NCBI RefSeq assembly: GCF_018141185.1
Contig: NZ_CP058560.1
Coordinates: 1,364,001-1,428,000, forward strand
From: Methanobacterium alkalithermotolerans
Lineage (GTDB): Archaea > Methanobacteriota > Methanobacteria > Methanobacteriales > Methanobacteriaceae
DNA: 64,000 nucleotides
Direction of reading: 5' to 3'
Below, piece after piece: positions 53,252 to 63,449 of the stretch. A program made the position numbers and the translations under genes. Under the pieces are notes generated by a model. It saw only the letters and a list, made by a program, of their open reading frames with translations. It was not told where the DNA came from and made no database searches. Every line of letters starts with the position of its first letter. Position 1 is the first letter of the stretch.

Positions 53252-53453
53252 TTTATCACCATGAAATTGAATTAATTAAACTTTGTATAATTCATAATTT
53301 TTAATTACTAACAATATATTCCCTTATTCTCTTTAATTAATTTTTATATATACTTCCTGATATACTTAAAGGAGAATTATTCTGAGAATAACTTCTAATC
53401 TATATTTATAATTAAATTATTGGTAGTAAATCAATCAAATATTGCGACTAATT

Positions 53454-54107
53454 TTAAATTTTAATTTTTTCCCGATTCTTTTTTAAAATAAAATATAAAA
53501 TAATCAGCACTATCATTACTGTTACCAGATTATCTATAAAAGATATCTGGGATTTAACCAAGAGGTAGATATTTCCTGAAAACCAGCCCATCAAACCCCA
53601 GAAAAAAATCTGCACTGAGGTTCCCAGGAAGGTTATAACTATATAATTCCTGAAATTATATTTTATTAATCCACAGAAAATATTAACTGCCACACTGGGA
53701 ATAATAGGGAGGCAGCGGGCCACAAAAATAAAAAGATGTTCATAACGACTTTCTTTAAATTTATTTTCCACTTCCTGAACATCTTCTGCCCCAAAACCCA
53801 TATAACGACCAATTTTCTCTATAAATGGAATACCTGCCTTATAGGCTATTATATAAAAAACCAAAGATCCAATAGTTATTCCTATAGAAGCAGGTATCAC
53901 AATATTAAATATTAAAACTCCTAAGGAGGTTACTGATAAATCAACCCCTTTAAGTGTTATCACACTGGAGGTTAAAACAATCAGACTGGCCGGGAGGGGG
54001 ACTATAATCTGTTCAATCACACCTCCAAAAAAAACTGCCCAGGCACCGTAAGTATTGAAAAATACTTCTATATTGTTTATGATGGAATTTAACATGAAAA
54101 TCAGCAT
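53454..54107 (-). CDS. DedA family (VTT domain) membrane protein
   Basis: A 217-residue membrane protein. It shows the VTT/SNARE-associated pattern: GGVIEQIIVPLPASLIVLTS (re-entrant acidic-proline motif), YIIAYKAGIPFIEKIGRYMG and FIFVARCLPIIPSVAVNIFC (the second re-entrant loop with Arg), then two further helices and a basic tail. DedA proteins are involved in lipid flipping (undecaprenyl-phosphate or phosphatidylserine-type carriers) and membrane homeostasis. An internal ATG at 54095 (MLNSII) could also be the start. Confidence 0.87.
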   Translation of the reverse strand: MLIFMLNSIINNIEVFFNTYGAWAVFFGGVIEQIIVPLPASLIVLTSSVITLKGVDLSVTSLGVLIFNIVIPASIGITIGSLVFYIIAYKAGIPFIEKIGRYMGFGAEDVQEVENKFKESRYEHLFIFVARCLPIIPSVAVNIFCGLIKYNFRNYIVITFLGTSVQIFFWGLMGWFSGNIYLLVKSQISFIDNLVTVMIVLIILYFILKKNREKIKI

Positions 54108-54289
54108 ATTTGCATGGTGGATTTAATTTCTTTCATTTTTTTCTAATCAATCCAATAATTAAATATCACTTCTAACATATGTATAGCTAATTATTTCCGG
54201 TGCTAGTTCACTCTTAAAAATATAGAATATAATGGATTTTTAAATTAATTAATACTTAAAATCTTCAAAATACTTTTAAAGGGATTATA

Positions 54290-57200
54290 ATGGATTATTT
54301 TGAAAAACTTGAAAAAGAAACTAAAAAATTGTATGATCTGGCTGCTAAAGCAAGATCCATGGGTCGTGATGTACATACGGAAATTGAGATACCCCTGGCC
54401 AAGGATTTAGCTGAAAGAGTGGAGGGACTGGTGGGTCCGGTGGGTATTGCCCAGAGAATAAAGGAACTGGAAAGTGAAATGAGCAGGGAAGAAGCAGCAT
54501 TTAATATTGCTGCTGAAATAGCCTCGGCGGATTTAAAGGACTCTAAAGAAGATGAAATGACCCAAAGAGAATTAATGGCAGACCAGGCTCTACGTACTGC
54601 CCTGGCTATACTGACTGAAGGAGTGGTGGCTGCCCCTTTAGAAGGTATAGCTAAAGTAAAAATTAAACAAAATTTCGATCGTACCAATTACCTGGCAGTG
54701 TACTTTGCTGGACCGATAAGAAGCGCAGGAGGGACTGCAGCAGCACTTGCAGTTCTTATAGGAGATTATATACGATGGGCAATAGATTTAGCACCTTATA
54801 AACCTACTGATACCGAAATTGAACGTTATGTGGAGGAAGTAGAGTTATATGAATCAGAAGTAACCAATTTGCAGTACTCCCCTAACCCGGATGAAGTACG
54901 GCTGGCAGCCAATAATATCCCGGTGGAAGTAACTGGAGAACCCACTGATCAGGTGGAAGTCTCTCATAGGGATCTGGAAAGGGTTGAAACTAATAATATC
55001 CGGGGTGGAGCGCTTTTAGCTATGGTGGAAGGAGTTATACAGAAGGCTCCCAAGGTATTTAAGTACGCCAAGAAATTAAATCTGGAAGGCTGGGAATGGC
55101 TAGAAAAGTTTTCAAAAGGCCCTAAATCTGAAAAAGAAAAAAAGGGCCAGGATCTGGTTAAGGCCGACGATACTTATATTAGGGATATCATAGGGGGAAG
55201 ACCAGTACTTGCCAATCCTTCTGAAAAAGGAGCATTTCGGCTACGTTATGGCAGATCTCGTAATACAGGGCTGGCTGCTATGGGAGTTAGCCCTGCTACC
55301 ATGGAACTTTTAGAATTCCTGGCGGTGGGTACCCAGATGAAAATTGAAAGGCCTGGTAAAGGAAACTGTGTGGTGCCGGTGGATAGTATTGAAGGACCAC
55401 TGGTAAAATTAAAAAATGGCAGTGTGGTTAAGGTATCCACAGTGGAGCAGGCCCGCACTCTGAAGGGTAAGGTGGACGAAATACTATTTTTAGGGGATAT
55501 GCTGGTTGCATTTGGCGAATTTCTTAGAAACAACCATGTACTGCTTCCTGCAGGATGGTGCACGGAATGGTGGGTGGAAAAGATAGCTCAATCATCACAA
55601 TACGATCTCAAAAAGGATCCACTGGATCTTAAATCTTTAGAAAATAAATCCATTACAGCTAAAGAAGCATTTGAAATATCTGAAAAATATGAAGTTCCCT
55701 TACATCCGGATTATACTTACTTTTATCATGATCTCTCTTGGGATGATCTTAATATGCTACAGGATTGGATAATGGGAAAAAAAGAAGATTATCAGGAAGG
55801 AAAGGAATTTAAAATTGCAATAGCTCCTCAAAAAAGAATCCTGGAGATTTTAGGGGTTCCGCATATATTAAATGATTCTCAGATAATTATTGATGCCCAT
55901 GATGCTTATGCCCTCTTTAAAACCCTGGAAAAACCACTGGGGGAGGAGAAACAATCCACTCTACTGGCATTAAATAAGGTTTCACCAGTGCAGATCATGG
56001 CCAAAGCCCCCACTTATATTGGGACCAGGGTGGGCAGACCAGAAAAAACAAAAGAACGCAAAATGAAACCTGCTCCTCATTCTCTTTTTCCCATATCTAA
56101 TTTTGGAGGCAGCAGGCGAAATATTGTGGAAGCTGCTAAAAAAGGAAAAATATCGGTGGAAATCAGTCGTTCCAAATGCACTCAATGTCAGATTAGTTCC
56201 TTTCAGTCTATTTGTCCTCATTGCGGATCACCGACGGTTATTACCGCCCCAGGAAAGAAAAAAATTAATTTATCTGGCTTATTGAGGAAGGCTTCTGAAA
56301 ATGTGGGAATCAGAAAGATCGATGAAATAAAAGGGGTCCAGGGAATGATTTCCGAAGAAAAATTCCCGGAACCTTTAGAAAAAGGTATTTTAAGGGCAAA
56401 AAATGGAGTATTTGTCTTTAAAGATGCTACGATTCGTCATGATTCCACGGACCTGCCTCTTACTCATTTTACTCCTCGAGAAGTGGGGGTGAGTATTGAA
56501 AAACTGCAGGAACTGGGATATGAAAAAGATTGCTATGGTCATGAATTAGAACATATAGATCAAATAATTGAAATCAAGGTACAGGATGTGGTGATTTCTG
56601 ATAACTGTGCCCAGTACCTTATCGGGGTGGCAGGGTTTATTGATGATCTTTTAGAAAAGTTCTATGGTCTGGAACGATTTTATCAGGTGAAAGATAAAAA
56701 AGACCTGGTGGGTCAAATGGTAGTGGGATTAGCTCCACACACCTCTGCAGGAGTATTAGGCAGGATATTAGGCTTTACTAAAGCTGCAGCATGCTATGCC
56801 CACCCTTACTTTCATTCTGCTAAAAGAAGAAATTGTGATAGTGATGAAGACTCTATCATGCTTTTAATGGACGCCCTTCTTAATTTTTCCAAATCATACC
56901 TACCCAGTAGTCGGGGAGGAAGTATGGATGCCCCCCTGGTTTTGTCCTCCCGGATTGATCCGGAAGAAATAGATGATGAATCCCATAATATAGATGCCAT
57001 GGCATCTCTACCCCTGGAATTTTTTGAAAAATCCACACAATATGCTAAACCTTCAGAAGTGGTACATATTATGGATAATGTTCAAAAAAGACTGGGCACT
57101 GCTAAGCAATATCAGGACATCATGTTTTCTCACCATACCCATAGCATACATCAGGGACCCCGGGTCTGTCTTTATAAATTGCTCCCTACCATGAAAGAAA

Positions 57201-57583
57201 AGGTGGAATCACAGGTGGAACTGGCTGAAAAAATAAGGGCAGTGGATCAAAAAGGGGTGGTGGAAGGAGTACTAAGTTCCCATTTCCTCCCGGATATGAT
57301 GGGTAATGTAAGGGCATTTTCCCGGCAAAAAGTCCGCTGTACCAAATGCAATAAAAAATACAGGCGAATACCACTTACCGGGGAGTGTAAATGTGGAGGC
57401 AATCTTATATTGAGTGTTTCCAAGGGTTCGGTGGTCAAATATCTGGAAATTTCAAAGAATCTGGCTAATAGATACCCTATAAATCCTTATTTAATGCAAA
57501 GAATAGAAATTCAGGAATTTGGAATTAATTCTCTCTTTGAGAGTGATAAATCAAAGCAGAGTTCTCTGGATGTATTCTTATAG
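54290..57583 (+). CDS. polC: DNA polymerase II (PolD) large subunit DP2
   Basis: Catalytic subunit of archaeal family D polymerase, 1097 residues, no intein seen. Conserved parts are the N-terminal block MDYFEKLEKETKKLYDLAAKA, YFAGPIRSAGGTAAALAV, a zinc module with CTQCQISSFQSICPHCG, VVGLAPHTSAGVLGRILGFT and the catalytic double-psi barrel aspartates in KRRNCDSDEDSIMLLMDALL (N848 to D854), then a second zinc ribbon CTKCNKKYRR. The usual motif is NCDGDED; here the Gly is Ser851. The small subunit DP1 gene is not adjacent. A TGAAAGGGATTATA-like leader with a weak ribosome site precedes the ATG. Confidence 0.95.
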   Translation: MDYFEKLEKETKKLYDLAAKARSMGRDVHTEIEIPLAKDLAERVEGLVGPVGIAQRIKELESEMSREEAAFNIAAEIASADLKDSKEDEMTQRELMADQALRTALAILTEGVVAAPLEGIAKVKIKQNFDRTNYLAVYFAGPIRSAGGTAAALAVLIGDYIRWAIDLAPYKPTDTEIERYVEEVELYESEVTNLQYSPNPDEVRLAANNIPVEVTGEPTDQVEVSHRDLERVETNNIRGGALLAMVEGVIQKAPKVFKYAKKLNLEGWEWLEKFSKGPKSEKEKKGQDLVKADDTYIRDIIGGRPVLANPSEKGAFRLRYGRSRNTGLAAMGVSPATMELLEFLAVGTQMKIERPGKGNCVVPVDSIEGPLVKLKNGSVVKVSTVEQARTLKGKVDEILFLGDMLVAFGEFLRNNHVLLPAGWCTEWWVEKIAQSSQYDLKKDPLDLKSLENKSITAKEAFEISEKYEVPLHPDYTYFYHDLSWDDLNMLQDWIMGKKEDYQEGKEFKIAIAPQKRILEILGVPHILNDSQIIIDAHDAYALFKTLEKPLGEEKQSTLLALNKVSPVQIMAKAPTYIGTRVGRPEKTKERKMKPAPHSLFPISNFGGSRRNIVEAAKKGKISVEISRSKCTQCQISSFQSICPHCGSPTVITAPGKKKINLSGLLRKASENVGIRKIDEIKGVQGMISEEKFPEPLEKGILRAKNGVFVFKDATIRHDSTDLPLTHFTPREVGVSIEKLQELGYEKDCYGHELEHIDQIIEIKVQDVVISDNCAQYLIGVAGFIDDLLEKFYGLERFYQVKDKKDLVGQMVVGLAPHTSAGVLGRILGFTKAAACYAHPYFHSAKRRNCDSDEDSIMLLMDALLNFSKSYLPSSRGGSMDAPLVLSSRIDPEEIDDESHNIDAMASLPLEFFEKSTQYAKPSEVVHIMDNVQKRLGTAKQYQDIMFSHHTHSIHQGPRVCLYKLLPTMKEKVESQVELAEKIRAVDQKGVVEGVLSSHFLPDMMGNVRAFSRQKVRCTKCNKKYRRIPLTGECKCGGNLILSVSKGSVVKYLEISKNLANRYPINPYLMQRIEIQEFGINSLFESDKSKQSSLDVFL

Positions 57584-57683
57584 GTTCCATAGGAAATCTT
57601 AAAACCGGATATGTATGGGCCTAAAGGGGAATATTTTTTTAAAATCCATATAATTGGTTCAACTACGAACAGAATAAACAAAC

Positions 57684-57777
57684 TTTTTATACCTTCATTT
57701 ACAAAGAATAGTGTAGTATTTACATTCGGTTCTCTTTGTAAAAGGACTTATGTTGCTTTTTAGGAACAATTTGTTCC
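57684..57777 (+). promoter_or_regulatory. nrdD promoter with two inverted repeats
   Basis: A TATA element TTTTTATA at 57684-57691 would set transcription start near 57713. Two perfect inverted repeats flank and follow that point: TTTACAAAGA (57698-57707) with TCTTTGTAAA (57733-57742), and GGAACAA-t-TTGTTCC (57763-57777). The first would overlap the initiation site, the second lies in the leader just before the ribosome site, so both suit repressor binding. No NrdR-type bacterial box is seen. Confidence 0.55.
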
Positions 57778-57808
57778 GGGCCAAAATATTTCAGATGGTG
57801 ATGATGTG

Positions 57809-60118
57809 ATGAGGGACGCGCGTATTATTGCGGCTTTGCCCACCAAGGCAGAGACATGTGTATTAAAAAATAATGGCATATATGAAAAATTCAGTCACGA
57901 GAAAATAGTTAAATCTCTTTTAATGGTTGGTGCTCCTTTATGGGCTTCAGAGAAAATCGCATCTCAGGCGGCTGCTGCTGCTTATGATGGGATTAGTACG
58001 GCAGAAATAAAAATGCTGGTTTATGATGCTCTTTGTGAAATTAAAGAGGAAACTGCTGATCGCTATCTGGCGGCCAACAAGCTGAGGGTTCGTACCAGCC
58101 GTGATAAAATTGAAACTTTTGACCAGACCAAAATAGAAGATACTTTAGTCGTGGAAACTGGCGCCTCCCGTGAATTAGCATATAGCATTGCTTCTGATGT
58201 TTGGAAAGAACTTAAAAAATTAAATGTAGAATATTTAACTGCACCCATGATCAGGGAGATAGTTAACACCAAACTGGTGGAACACGGCCTGGAAACACTA
58301 AGGAAAAAATACACCCGTCTGGGTATTCCAGTGTATAATATAACTTCCCTTATTCAAAACGGGTCCCGGGATAATGCTAACATGATCCACAACCCGGAAA
58401 CCGTTCATAAATACGTGGCGGATGAAGCCCTCAAACAATACGCCCTTCTAAATCTCCCCAATGAACTGGCTGATGCTCACATGTCAGGGGATATTCATAT
58501 ACATGATCTAGAATTTTTTGCTGGAAGGCCTTTAAACTGTATGCAGCACGATTTAAGACTTTTCATCAGGCACGGGCTTAAAGTAGATGGCACTGGAGAC
58601 CATACCTCGGTGGCAGGACCTCCCAAACACATGGAAACTCTCATGAACCATGCCGGGGAGATAATGCTAGCTGCACAACAGAATATGAGTGGAGGTCAGG
58701 CCATGAGTCTGTGGAATATATTCGTGGCCCCTTTTGCAGCGGGAATGCCTTATGAAAAAGTAAAACAGGCAGTGCAGATGTTCATATTCAATTTGAATAT
58801 GGCCTATGCTGCCCGGGGATCTCAAGTACCTTTTACCAGTATTAACCTGGAATTTTCAGTTCCTAAATTCCTCCAGGATGAACCAGCCTATGGACCTAAA
58901 GGCAAACTGGTAGGTACTTATGGTGATTTTGAAGAAGAAACTCGCTTACTACAAAGAGCTATAACTGAAACTCTCATGGAAGGAGATTCTGATGGAAAAC
59001 CGCACCTTTTCCCCAATACCATTTACACTATACGTAAAGAGTCCTTAAAGTCAGAAATGGAAGAGGATCTCATGAGGGTTCATGAATTGTCTGCTAAATA
59101 TGGATCCGCCTACTTTGTGAATATGCTGGCCAGTTACCGGGGTAATATGGCCAACTATATGGGATGCCGAACCGCACTTCAGGATAACTGGACTGGTGAA
59201 TGGGAAAAAGATTGTTTTAGAACAGGAAATTTGGCCTATGTAACCTTGAACCTGCCAAGAATTGCCTACCAGTCCCGGGACGATACTGAAGTATTCGAAT
59301 ACCTGGATTCCTATATGGACATGGCAGTTAAGGTCTTGAATTTGCGCCGGGAATCGGCCCTGAATTGTCTAAATAAGTATAACATGTTACCTTTCCTCCA
59401 TCAGGAATTTGAGGATGAAATGTATTATCGTATTGAGAATTCCACCATGTCCTTTGGATTTGTAGGATTAAATGAAATGCTTCTTTCTTATTTAGGAAGG
59501 GGAATTGAAGATTCCGAATCCCATAAGATGGGAATTAAGATTCTGGAATACATAAATAACCGTACAGCTGAATTGAAAAAGGAAACTGGACTAAGGTGGT
59601 CCGTACTACAAACCCCTGCAGAATCCACTGCTTACCGTTTTGCCAGTCTGGATAAAGAGAAATTCAAGGAAGAGGCTATCACTCAGGGTGATAGAGGAGC
59701 CTATTACTACACTAACTCTTCCCATGTACCGGTGAACTCTGATGTACTGCTACCAGAAAAAATACGCCTGGAAGAAAAGTTCCATCCCCTCACACCCGGT
59801 GGACACATATTCCATGCCTTTATGGGAGAGTCCTATTCCAGTCCTGAATCCCTGATGAGTTTAACTCATAAAATGGCTAAAAAATCCGACATAGGTTTCT
59901 GGGCATATAGCTCTGCTTTAAGCTTCTGCATTGGATGCAAGACCCTTATGAAAGGATTAAATGAACAGTGCCCTACCTGTGGGGAGAGAGATGATGTGGA
60001 ATGGTATGACCGGATAACTGGATACGTGCAACAAGTTGGCCGGGCAAAATCTTCATCCGGGGGATGGAATAAGGGTAAAATGCAGGAATTAAAGGATAGG
60101 CGTAGATTTGAACAATAA
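57809..60118 (+). CDS. nrdD: Anaerobic ribonucleoside-triphosphate reductase (class III)
   Basis: Glycyl-radical enzyme making deoxynucleotides anaerobically. An ATP-cone domain (about residues 17-110, CVLKNNGIYEKFSHEKIVKS) precedes the ten-stranded barrel with the active Cys region in GRPLNCMQHDLRLF. The C-terminus has a zinc ribbon (FCIGCKTLMKGLNEQCPTCG) and the radical Gly in DRITGYVQQVGRAKSS. GGTGAT (57797-57802) is six bases before ATG 57809, so the GTG at 57806 is not used. The activating enzyme NrdG is not adjacent. It lies downstream of the promoter with paired inverted repeats. Confidence 0.95.
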   Translation: MRDARIIAALPTKAETCVLKNNGIYEKFSHEKIVKSLLMVGAPLWASEKIASQAAAAAYDGISTAEIKMLVYDALCEIKEETADRYLAANKLRVRTSRDKIETFDQTKIEDTLVVETGASRELAYSIASDVWKELKKLNVEYLTAPMIREIVNTKLVEHGLETLRKKYTRLGIPVYNITSLIQNGSRDNANMIHNPETVHKYVADEALKQYALLNLPNELADAHMSGDIHIHDLEFFAGRPLNCMQHDLRLFIRHGLKVDGTGDHTSVAGPPKHMETLMNHAGEIMLAAQQNMSGGQAMSLWNIFVAPFAAGMPYEKVKQAVQMFIFNLNMAYAARGSQVPFTSINLEFSVPKFLQDEPAYGPKGKLVGTYGDFEEETRLLQRAITETLMEGDSDGKPHLFPNTIYTIRKESLKSEMEEDLMRVHELSAKYGSAYFVNMLASYRGNMANYMGCRTALQDNWTGEWEKDCFRTGNLAYVTLNLPRIAYQSRDDTEVFEYLDSYMDMAVKVLNLRRESALNCLNKYNMLPFLHQEFEDEMYYRIENSTMSFGFVGLNEMLLSYLGRGIEDSESHKMGIKILEYINNRTAELKKETGLRWSVLQTPAESTAYRFASLDKEKFKEEAITQGDRGAYYYTNSSHVPVNSDVLLPEKIRLEEKFHPLTPGGHIFHAFMGESYSSPESLMSLTHKMAKKSDIGFWAYSSALSFCIGCKTLMKGLNEQCPTCGERDDVEWYDRITGYVQQVGRAKSSSGGWNKGKMQELKDRRRFEQ

Positions 60119-60121
60119 ATC

Positions 60122-60146
60122 TTTATTTTTTATTTTATTCTTTTTT
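60122..60146 (+). terminator. U-rich terminator after nrdD
   Basis: T-runs interrupted only by single A bases (TTTATTTTTTATTTTATTCTTTTTT) begin a few bases after the stop codon. Confidence 0.45.
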
Positions 60147-60281
60147 AAAGTAGTCCTTAATCTTTAATTTTACAATATGATCCGTTAAAACTTTAATTCT
60201 TAAAAAATTTTAATAGAAAATCAATTTCCTAAAAAAAAGATTTTAATTTTTAATAGGTAAATTGAAATACGCCGTGATTTT

Positions 60282-61778
60282 ATGAATAAAAATAATAAAA
60301 AAATTATAATCATTGGTGGGGGCATTGCCGGATTATCAACCGGGTGTTATGCTCAAATGAATGGATTTGATGCCATTATTTTTGAGATGCATAATAAACC
60401 AGGGGGTTTATGTACTTCATGGAATCGTAAAGGATTCACTTTTGATTACTGTATCCATAACCTGGCCGGGACAGGAAATTTAAAACTGGCAAAAATGTGG
60501 CAGGAGCTGGATGCTTTTAATAATGAGGATATAATCCAGCACGATGTTTTTGTAAGGGTAGAGGATGAAAAAGGCCAGAAATTAAATATTTACACCGACA
60601 TCCAGAAACTAAAAAAACACCTTAAAACAATTTCTCCTGAGGATGAAGATGTTATTGATGATTATTTAAATGCAGGGCAATCCCTAGTAAGAGCGGATTT
60701 TTTTTCTATGGGTATGAATGGTATTTCCAGTAAATTACGTATTATTCCCCAAGCTTATCAGATAATTAAATGGAGTAACATAAATCTGGAAGAATATGCC
60801 CAGCGCTTCAAAAACGATTTTTTAAAAAAGGCATTTCCACATGTACAATACAATATGGATGGATCTGGTATTCCCTTGTTTCCCCATTTACTATTCATGG
60901 CTGGCTTTGAAGCAGGAGATCTGGGATGGCCTAAATATGGTTCACTGCAATTTAGCAAAAGAATAGAAAACAGATTCAAAAAACTGGGAGGAGAACTTAG
61001 ATATAATAGCCTGGTTAGTAAAATAATTCTAAATGACAATCGGGCCGTGGGAGTTATTTTAAAAGACGGTACAGAACATTACGCTGATATAGTTATATCT
61101 GCCGGGGATGGTTACAATACCATTTATAATCTTTTGGAGGGTAAATTTACCAGTGATTTTATTGATTCTTATTATCAATCCTATGATGAGAGTCAGGAAT
61201 TTGGCTTACAAGTTTTCATGGGACTAAATCGGGACCTCAAAGGAGAACCTCATGCTATTGCACTCTTAATTAATCAGGATCTGGAAATTGAAGGCATGAA
61301 AAGAGATTCTCTTTATGTGGAGATATTCGACTCGACTACAGGCCTCTCAAGTGAAGGAAAATCAGTAATAAAAGTAGTGATGCGAGGGAATTATAATTAC
61401 TGGAAAAAGTTGAAGACAGATAAAGATTCATATCAGCAAGAAAAGGATATGGTTTATCATAAGGTGATAAATCTACTTGAAAATAGATTTCCCGGAATAA
61501 AAGAAGATGTGGAAATATATGATGTTACCACACCATTAACCGTGGAAAGATATACTCATAATTTCCATGGCTGGCAGGTTTGGAGCCCTCCTCACGGTAT
61601 GATGAAGATAATGTTTCAGGGACTAAGCAAGACTTTACCCGGGCTTCAAAATTTTTATATGGTGGGTCAATGGGCAGAAGCGATGATTGGAATACCCACC
61701 GCAGCTTTAAGTGGTCGTAATCTGATTAAAACTCTGTGTAAAAAAGATGGTAAAAAATTTCGCACACAAGAAAAATAA
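60282..61778 (+). CDS. NAD(P)/FAD-dependent oxidoreductase, phytoene desaturase-like
   Basis: CrtI-type flavoprotein of 498 residues. The N-terminus carries an FAD motif IIIIGGGIAGLSTGCYAQMN and EMHNKPGGLCTSWNRKGFTF (the GG-doublet and following loop), and the C-terminus has NFYMVGQWAEAMIGIPTAA, which closes the FAD site in the phytoene desaturase/polyprenyl-reductase group. Close relatives in archaea are uncharacterised; saturation or desaturation of isoprenoid lipids or an unknown polyene is possible. Located between nrdD and a deaminase gene, 23 bases before the latter. Confidence 0.83.
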   Translation: MNKNNKKIIIIGGGIAGLSTGCYAQMNGFDAIIFEMHNKPGGLCTSWNRKGFTFDYCIHNLAGTGNLKLAKMWQELDAFNNEDIIQHDVFVRVEDEKGQKLNIYTDIQKLKKHLKTISPEDEDVIDDYLNAGQSLVRADFFSMGMNGISSKLRIIPQAYQIIKWSNINLEEYAQRFKNDFLKKAFPHVQYNMDGSGIPLFPHLLFMAGFEAGDLGWPKYGSLQFSKRIENRFKKLGGELRYNSLVSKIILNDNRAVGVILKDGTEHYADIVISAGDGYNTIYNLLEGKFTSDFIDSYYQSYDESQEFGLQVFMGLNRDLKGEPHAIALLINQDLEIEGMKRDSLYVEIFDSTTGLSSEGKSVIKVVMRGNYNYWKKLKTDKDSYQQEKDMVYHKVINLLENRFPGIKEDVEIYDVTTPLTVERYTHNFHGWQVWSPPHGMMKIMFQGLSKTLPGLQNFYMVGQWAEAMIGIPTAALSGRNLIKTLCKKDGKKFRTQEK

Positions 61779-61801
61779 TTTTTCAACAGGGGGTTATAAC
61801 T

Positions 61802-62272
61802 ATGGTTGAACACCAAAAATTCATGAAAGAAGCCATAAAAGAAGCTAAAAAAAGCCTTAAAGAGGGCGGAATTCCTATTGGTGCAGTTCTGGTAGAAAAT
61901 AATCACATCATAGGTCGCGGCCATAACCGCCTATTACAAAATCAATCAGTTATTCTACATGGGGAAATGGACTGCATGGAAAGTGCCGGAAGGCTACGGG
62001 GAGAAGATTATCAACAATGCACTCTTTACACTACTTTATCTCCCTGCACCATGTGTTCCGGGGCTGCACTACTTTATAAAATTCCCAGGGTAGTTATAGG
62101 TGAAAATAAAACTTTATCTGGTCCAGAACAACTTTTAAGAGATAATGGGGTGGAAGTTATTGATTTAGAAATGGAAGAGTGCTGGGAACTCCTGGAAGAT
62201 TATATCCGGGAGAATCCTGAAACCTGGGAATCAGAACTGGAACGGGTTGGAGGAGAAACTAACTTAAAATAA
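61802..62272 (+). CDS. Cytosine/nucleoside deaminase, yeast Fcy1-like
   Basis: A 156-residue zinc deaminase of the CDA superfamily. Ligands are His53 and catalytic Glu55 (ILHGEMDCMESAGRL) and the pair Cys82 and Cys85 (TTLSPCTMCSGAALLY). The rest matches yeast cytosine deaminase in order and detail: GGIPIGAVLVENNHIIGRGH, IPRVVIGENKTLSGPEQLL, and the C-terminal ECWELLEDYIRENPETW, a lid helix that closes the yeast active site. tRNA adenosine deaminases (TadA) lack this tail. Cytosine to uracil for pyrimidine salvage is thus likely. Its neighbour, the CrtI-like gene, seems unrelated in role. Confidence 0.85.
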   Translation: MVEHQKFMKEAIKEAKKSLKEGGIPIGAVLVENNHIIGRGHNRLLQNQSVILHGEMDCMESAGRLRGEDYQQCTLYTTLSPCTMCSGAALLYKIPRVVIGENKTLSGPEQLLRDNGVEVIDLEMEECWELLEDYIRENPETWESELERVGGETNLK

Positions 62273-62309
62273 AGTCCTGCAGGACTAAAAAAATTAAATA
62301 TCCTGGTTT

Positions 62310-63440
62310 TTAATCCAGAGGGAGGGTTACTGATTCACAGGAAGTACCGAAACCATGGGCCAGCATGCTGTGCCTTCCCGGACCACCTGCCACCACTATC
62401 ACCACATCATCTATTTTTCGGGTAATGGGGACCATATTTTCTTTACACCATATCTCATCCAGTTTACGACCACCTCTATCAGCTAAATTTACCGGAACCA
62501 TCGCATGCTGGTGTATATATTTTTTAACATCTTTTTTTCCCCATCCCTCATTGGAAATGGTTCGAGCATGTTCTGGACTCATAATAACCAGTAACTCTCC
62601 AGGTACATGACTATTATTACAACCTGCCGTGGAAGCAGTATGTACTATACTATCCAGCAAATCCTCGGCCTTTTGACTGCGGTGGTCATTAACATTATGG
62701 GGAGCTTCCATCCCCAAAAGGGTAAGTGTACCTGAAGGGGAAGCATAGCCTCTTTCCACATGCAAAGCATCCCAGGGACTTTCTTCCTCATTTTCCGCAA
62801 AGCAGTAACTGTACTTGGAAGCCGAACCCATGGTGGCGTGGTCCCCTATTCCTGGAACCGCTCCAGCAATATTCATTAAAAAAAAGCGAATAGCTCGACC
62901 AATACTTGCATTGGCCAGGTTGCCCGGACCTAAACATCCAGTTTTACTATTGAATTCTAATTCATTTCGCACAGGACCATTTATGAGGGTACAAACCGCC
63001 ACAGGATGGGTGGTAGCATTTACACCTGCCAGGTTGAATTTTTCATCCCCCAGGCCCATTACTGCCTTCTCCAGAAGAGGCATAAACTGGGGCAGACAGC
63101 CGGCCATGACCCCATTTACGGCGATCTTTTCCCTGGTTGCTTTTCCCTGGAGCGGGGGTAGAATGGCCAGCACTTCCTGAGGATCCCCCTCAGAGTATTG
63201 ATAAAACTTATTGACCCTGTCAGGGGTGGGGGGTATAATTGGCAGACCATCAGTGAACTTTTTTTGATAATAATCCAGGCTGATTTTTTCCACATCAGGA
63301 TCAACCATGATACTCTCTTTTTTATTGTAATCTGAATTTTCAGGTTGCCTGCTGCATTTTGAATCCTCAGATTCAGTTAAAATATCTTCAATTAAACACC
63401 CACAGGACTTATCAACATTATCGGGAATCTTTTCGGACAT
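62310..63440 (-). CDS. UGSC-associated protein, unknown function
   Basis: A 376-residue cytoplasmic protein encoded eight bases after the UGSC-family gene. The first 45 residues are a polar tail with a CGC pair ([10 protein letters not shown]) that may be a variable extension; the core begins [20 protein letters not shown]. Core motifs are [74 protein letters not shown] and [20 protein letters not shown], with several conserved Cys. I recognise the pattern as the usual partner of UGSC proteins, but no activity is known to me; a redox or C-S/C-N cleaving function is suggested by the cysteines only. Confidence 0.7.
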   Translation of the reverse strand: MSEKIPDNVDKSCGCLIEDILTESEDSKCSRQPENSDYNKKESIMVDPDVEKISLDYYQKKFTDGLPIIPPTPDRVNKFYQYSEGDPQEVLAILPPLQGKATREKIAVNGVMAGCLPQFMPLLEKAVMGLGDEKFNLAGVNATTHPVAVCTLINGPVRNELEFNSKTGCLGPGNLANASIGRAIRFFLMNIAGAVPGIGDHATMGSASKYSYCFAENEEESPWDALHVERGYASPSGTLTLLGMEAPHNVNDHRSQKAEDLLDSIVHTASTAGCNNSHVPGELLVIMSPEHARTISNEGWGKKDVKKYIHQHAMVPVNLADRGGRKLDEIWCKENMVPITRKIDDVVIVVAGGPGRHSMLAHGFGTSCESVTLPLD

Positions 63441-63449
63441 TAAATCGCC

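Noticed and set aside
54290..57583. Intein in DP2
   Set aside because: The chain is 1097 residues and runs continuously through the conserved blocks, with no intein splice motifs seen.
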